Shown here one piece after another: positions 6,292 through 7,418 of a stretch of DNA of 7,418 nt. Origin of the DNA: an uncultured Bacteroidales bacterium (GTDB lineage: Bacteria; Bacteroidota; Bacteroidia; Bacteroidales; Marinilabiliaceae). The stretch is taken from contig CAKUYZ010000088.1 in assembly GCA_934717675.1 (NCBI GenBank), forward strand, positions 1 through 7,418. The letters are read 5' to 3'. How positions within the stretch are numbered: position 1 is the stretch's first letter; each line of letters begins with the position of its first letter. Under the pieces are notes generated by a model. That model was not told the DNA's origin and searched no databases. It worked only from the letters and a program-made list of their open reading frames with translations. The position numbers were made by a program, and so were the translations under genes.

Positions 6292-7418
6292 TTAGAGAGA
6301 AAGGCTGACGCCAAAGGTGAAACTGCGTGATGAAGGGTAGACTCCATTGTCCGTCCCGCTGCTCACTTCGGGGTCGTAACCTTTGTAGTCTGTTATTGTC
6401 AAGAGATTGCTGCCCGTGACGTATATGCGGGCGCCCACGAGCGCCTCTTTGGGGATGGGCAGACGGTAGCCCACGGTCACGTTGCGCAGTTTCAAGTAGC
6501 TTGCGTCTTGGACGTAACGGCTATCAATGTATGAGAATGGGCGAGCGTTAGACGCTAATGGGAGTGTGTTTCCACCGCGCTCTGGCGTCCACGAGTTTTT
6601 CACCGTGGCCAATACGTTGTACGAGTCGCCAGTCTGTTCCAGTCTCCTGCCAAGCGCATTGTAGACCTCAGATCCATAACTGCCTGCGAAAGAGACTGAT
6701 ACGTCTATTCCTCGCCACGAGGCCTGGGTTGAGAAGCCGTAAAAGAAATCAGGCTGCGTGCTGCCGAGCACCTGGCGGTCATTGCCGTCAATGCGCCCAT
6801 TGCCGTCCGTGTCATAATACTTCACGTCTCCAGGTTGTGGGGTGAGGCCGTTCACCGTAGGCAGTTTACTTACGTCTTCGCCCGTTTGCACAATCCCGAT
6901 AAAACGCAACCCGTAGAACGAGCCCAAAGCCTCGCCTCGACGCAATATTTGCTGATTGTCAGAGCCTTGAATCACATTGTCGGTCTGTCCCATATCCGTA
7001 ATCTCGTTGCGGTTGTGAGCAATGTTGGCCGAGGCCGTCCACACAAGCCCTCTTCGCTTAATGAGTGTAACGTTCACAGAGAGTTCCACTCCTTTATTCT
7101 CCACGTTGCCGACATTTTGTAATTGTGTCGTGACACCAGTGGAATAGCCCGATGGCACCACCAGCAGCAAGTCACTTGTTTTCTTATAGTAAGCATCGAA
7201 CACAATGGCAAGCCTATTGCGCAGCAGACCAAGGTCGGCTCCCACATTGTAGCTTGCTGTGGTCTCCCATTTCAGATGGTCGTTTGCCTCGTTCTGTTTC
7301 GTGTAGCTGCTGCCGCCGCCATAAGACCCCGTGGAATAAGACGTAGCGAAGGCATAGTCGCTAATCTCTTGATTTCCAACGGTGCCTGCGGAGAGGCGTA
7401 GCTTCAAATAGTCCACAG
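6292..7418 (-). CDS. SusC/RagA-family TonB-linked outer-membrane transporter, C-terminal part
   Basis: About the last 375 residues of a SusC-type transporter, which is usually near 1000 residues. The start and plug domain lie beyond the right edge. The visible part is the second half of the barrel. It has the typical DYLKLRLSAGTVGNQEI, the KWETTASYNVGADLGLL and FDAYYKKTSDLLL strands, GDVKYYDTDGNGRID, the NSWTPERGGNTLP loop, SYLKLRNVTVGYRLP, and an end at FTFGVSLSL with TAA. The GTG at 7416 codes an internal Val and is not a start. With the susD product just downstream it forms the usual bivalve-like import complex in the outer membrane, driven by TonB. The substrate is unknown. No frameshift or truncation is seen in the visible part. 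Confidence 0.96.
   Translation of the reverse strand, partial: VDYLKLRLSAGTVGNQEISDYAFATSYSTGSYGGGSSYTKQNEANDHLKWETTASYNVGADLGLLRNRLAIVFDAYYKKTSDLLLVVPSGYSTGVTTQLQNVGNVENKGVELSVNVTLIKRRGLVWTASANIAHNRNEITDMGQTDNVIQGSDNQQILRRGEALGSFYGLRFIGIVQTGEDVSKLPTVNGLTPQPGDVKYYDTDGNGRIDGNDRQVLGSTQPDFFYGFSTQASWRGIDVSVSFAGSYGSEVYNALGRRLEQTGDSYNVLATVKNSWTPERGGNTLPLASNARPFSYIDSRYVQDASYLKLRNVTVGYRLPIPKEALVGARIYVTGSNLLTITDYKGYDPEVSSGTDNGVYPSSRSFTFGVSLSL

Noticed and set aside
7414..7416. GTG at 7416 as the start of a short SusC-like gene
   Set aside because: The first residues match an internal strand of SusC proteins and the frame is open to the window edge, so the gene is cut by the window.

Overview
The window looks like a piece of a Bacteroidota chromosome, most likely a gut-type member of the order Bacteroidales. 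The evidence is a SusC/SusD pair, lipoprotein signals ending in Cys followed by acidic residues, start codons without clear Shine-Dalgarno sequences, and a promoter resembling the Bacteroides TTTG / TAnnTTTG type. I cannot name the genus. Five of the six genes lie on the minus strand and are read from right to left. No RNA gene, insertion sequence, CRISPR array or long repeat was seen, and no gap between genes exceeds about 175 bases.

Right part (7418 down to 4536): the 3' third of a susC gene, cut by the window edge, is followed after 39 bases by a complete susD. Together they encode an outer-membrane TonB-dependent transporter and its surface lipoprotein lid. No polysaccharide-degrading enzyme or regulator lies in the window, so the substrate is unknown. 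A strong intrinsic terminator (12-bp stem, then six U) closes this unit.

Middle and left part (4485 down to 259): a second unit starts at a candidate promoter and carries three closely spaced genes. They encode a lipoprotein with two Met/His clusters that resembles the FixH/YtkA class, a TonB-dependent receptor, and an SLC1/DAACS-type sodium-coupled symporter. The receptor carries a CxxxM motif in the plug region and an HxM motif further on. These match the copper site described for the OprC (NosA) family of copper receptors. The best reading is a copper-acquisition module: the lipoprotein binds copper, the receptor takes it across the outer membrane, and the symporter's role is uncertain. 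In the symporter, the Arg that binds acidic substrates in GltPh is a Glu, so it is probably not a plain glutamate/aspartate carrier.

Extreme left (2 to 253, plus strand): the 3' end of a thioredoxin-fold (AhpC/TSA- or MauD-like) gene, which converges with the symporter gene across a gap of only five bases.

The most interesting item is the lipoprotein / OprC-like receptor pair. The two genes are in the same reading frame, separated by one TGA and four codons, and the receptor has an unusually short signal peptide lacking a basic start.
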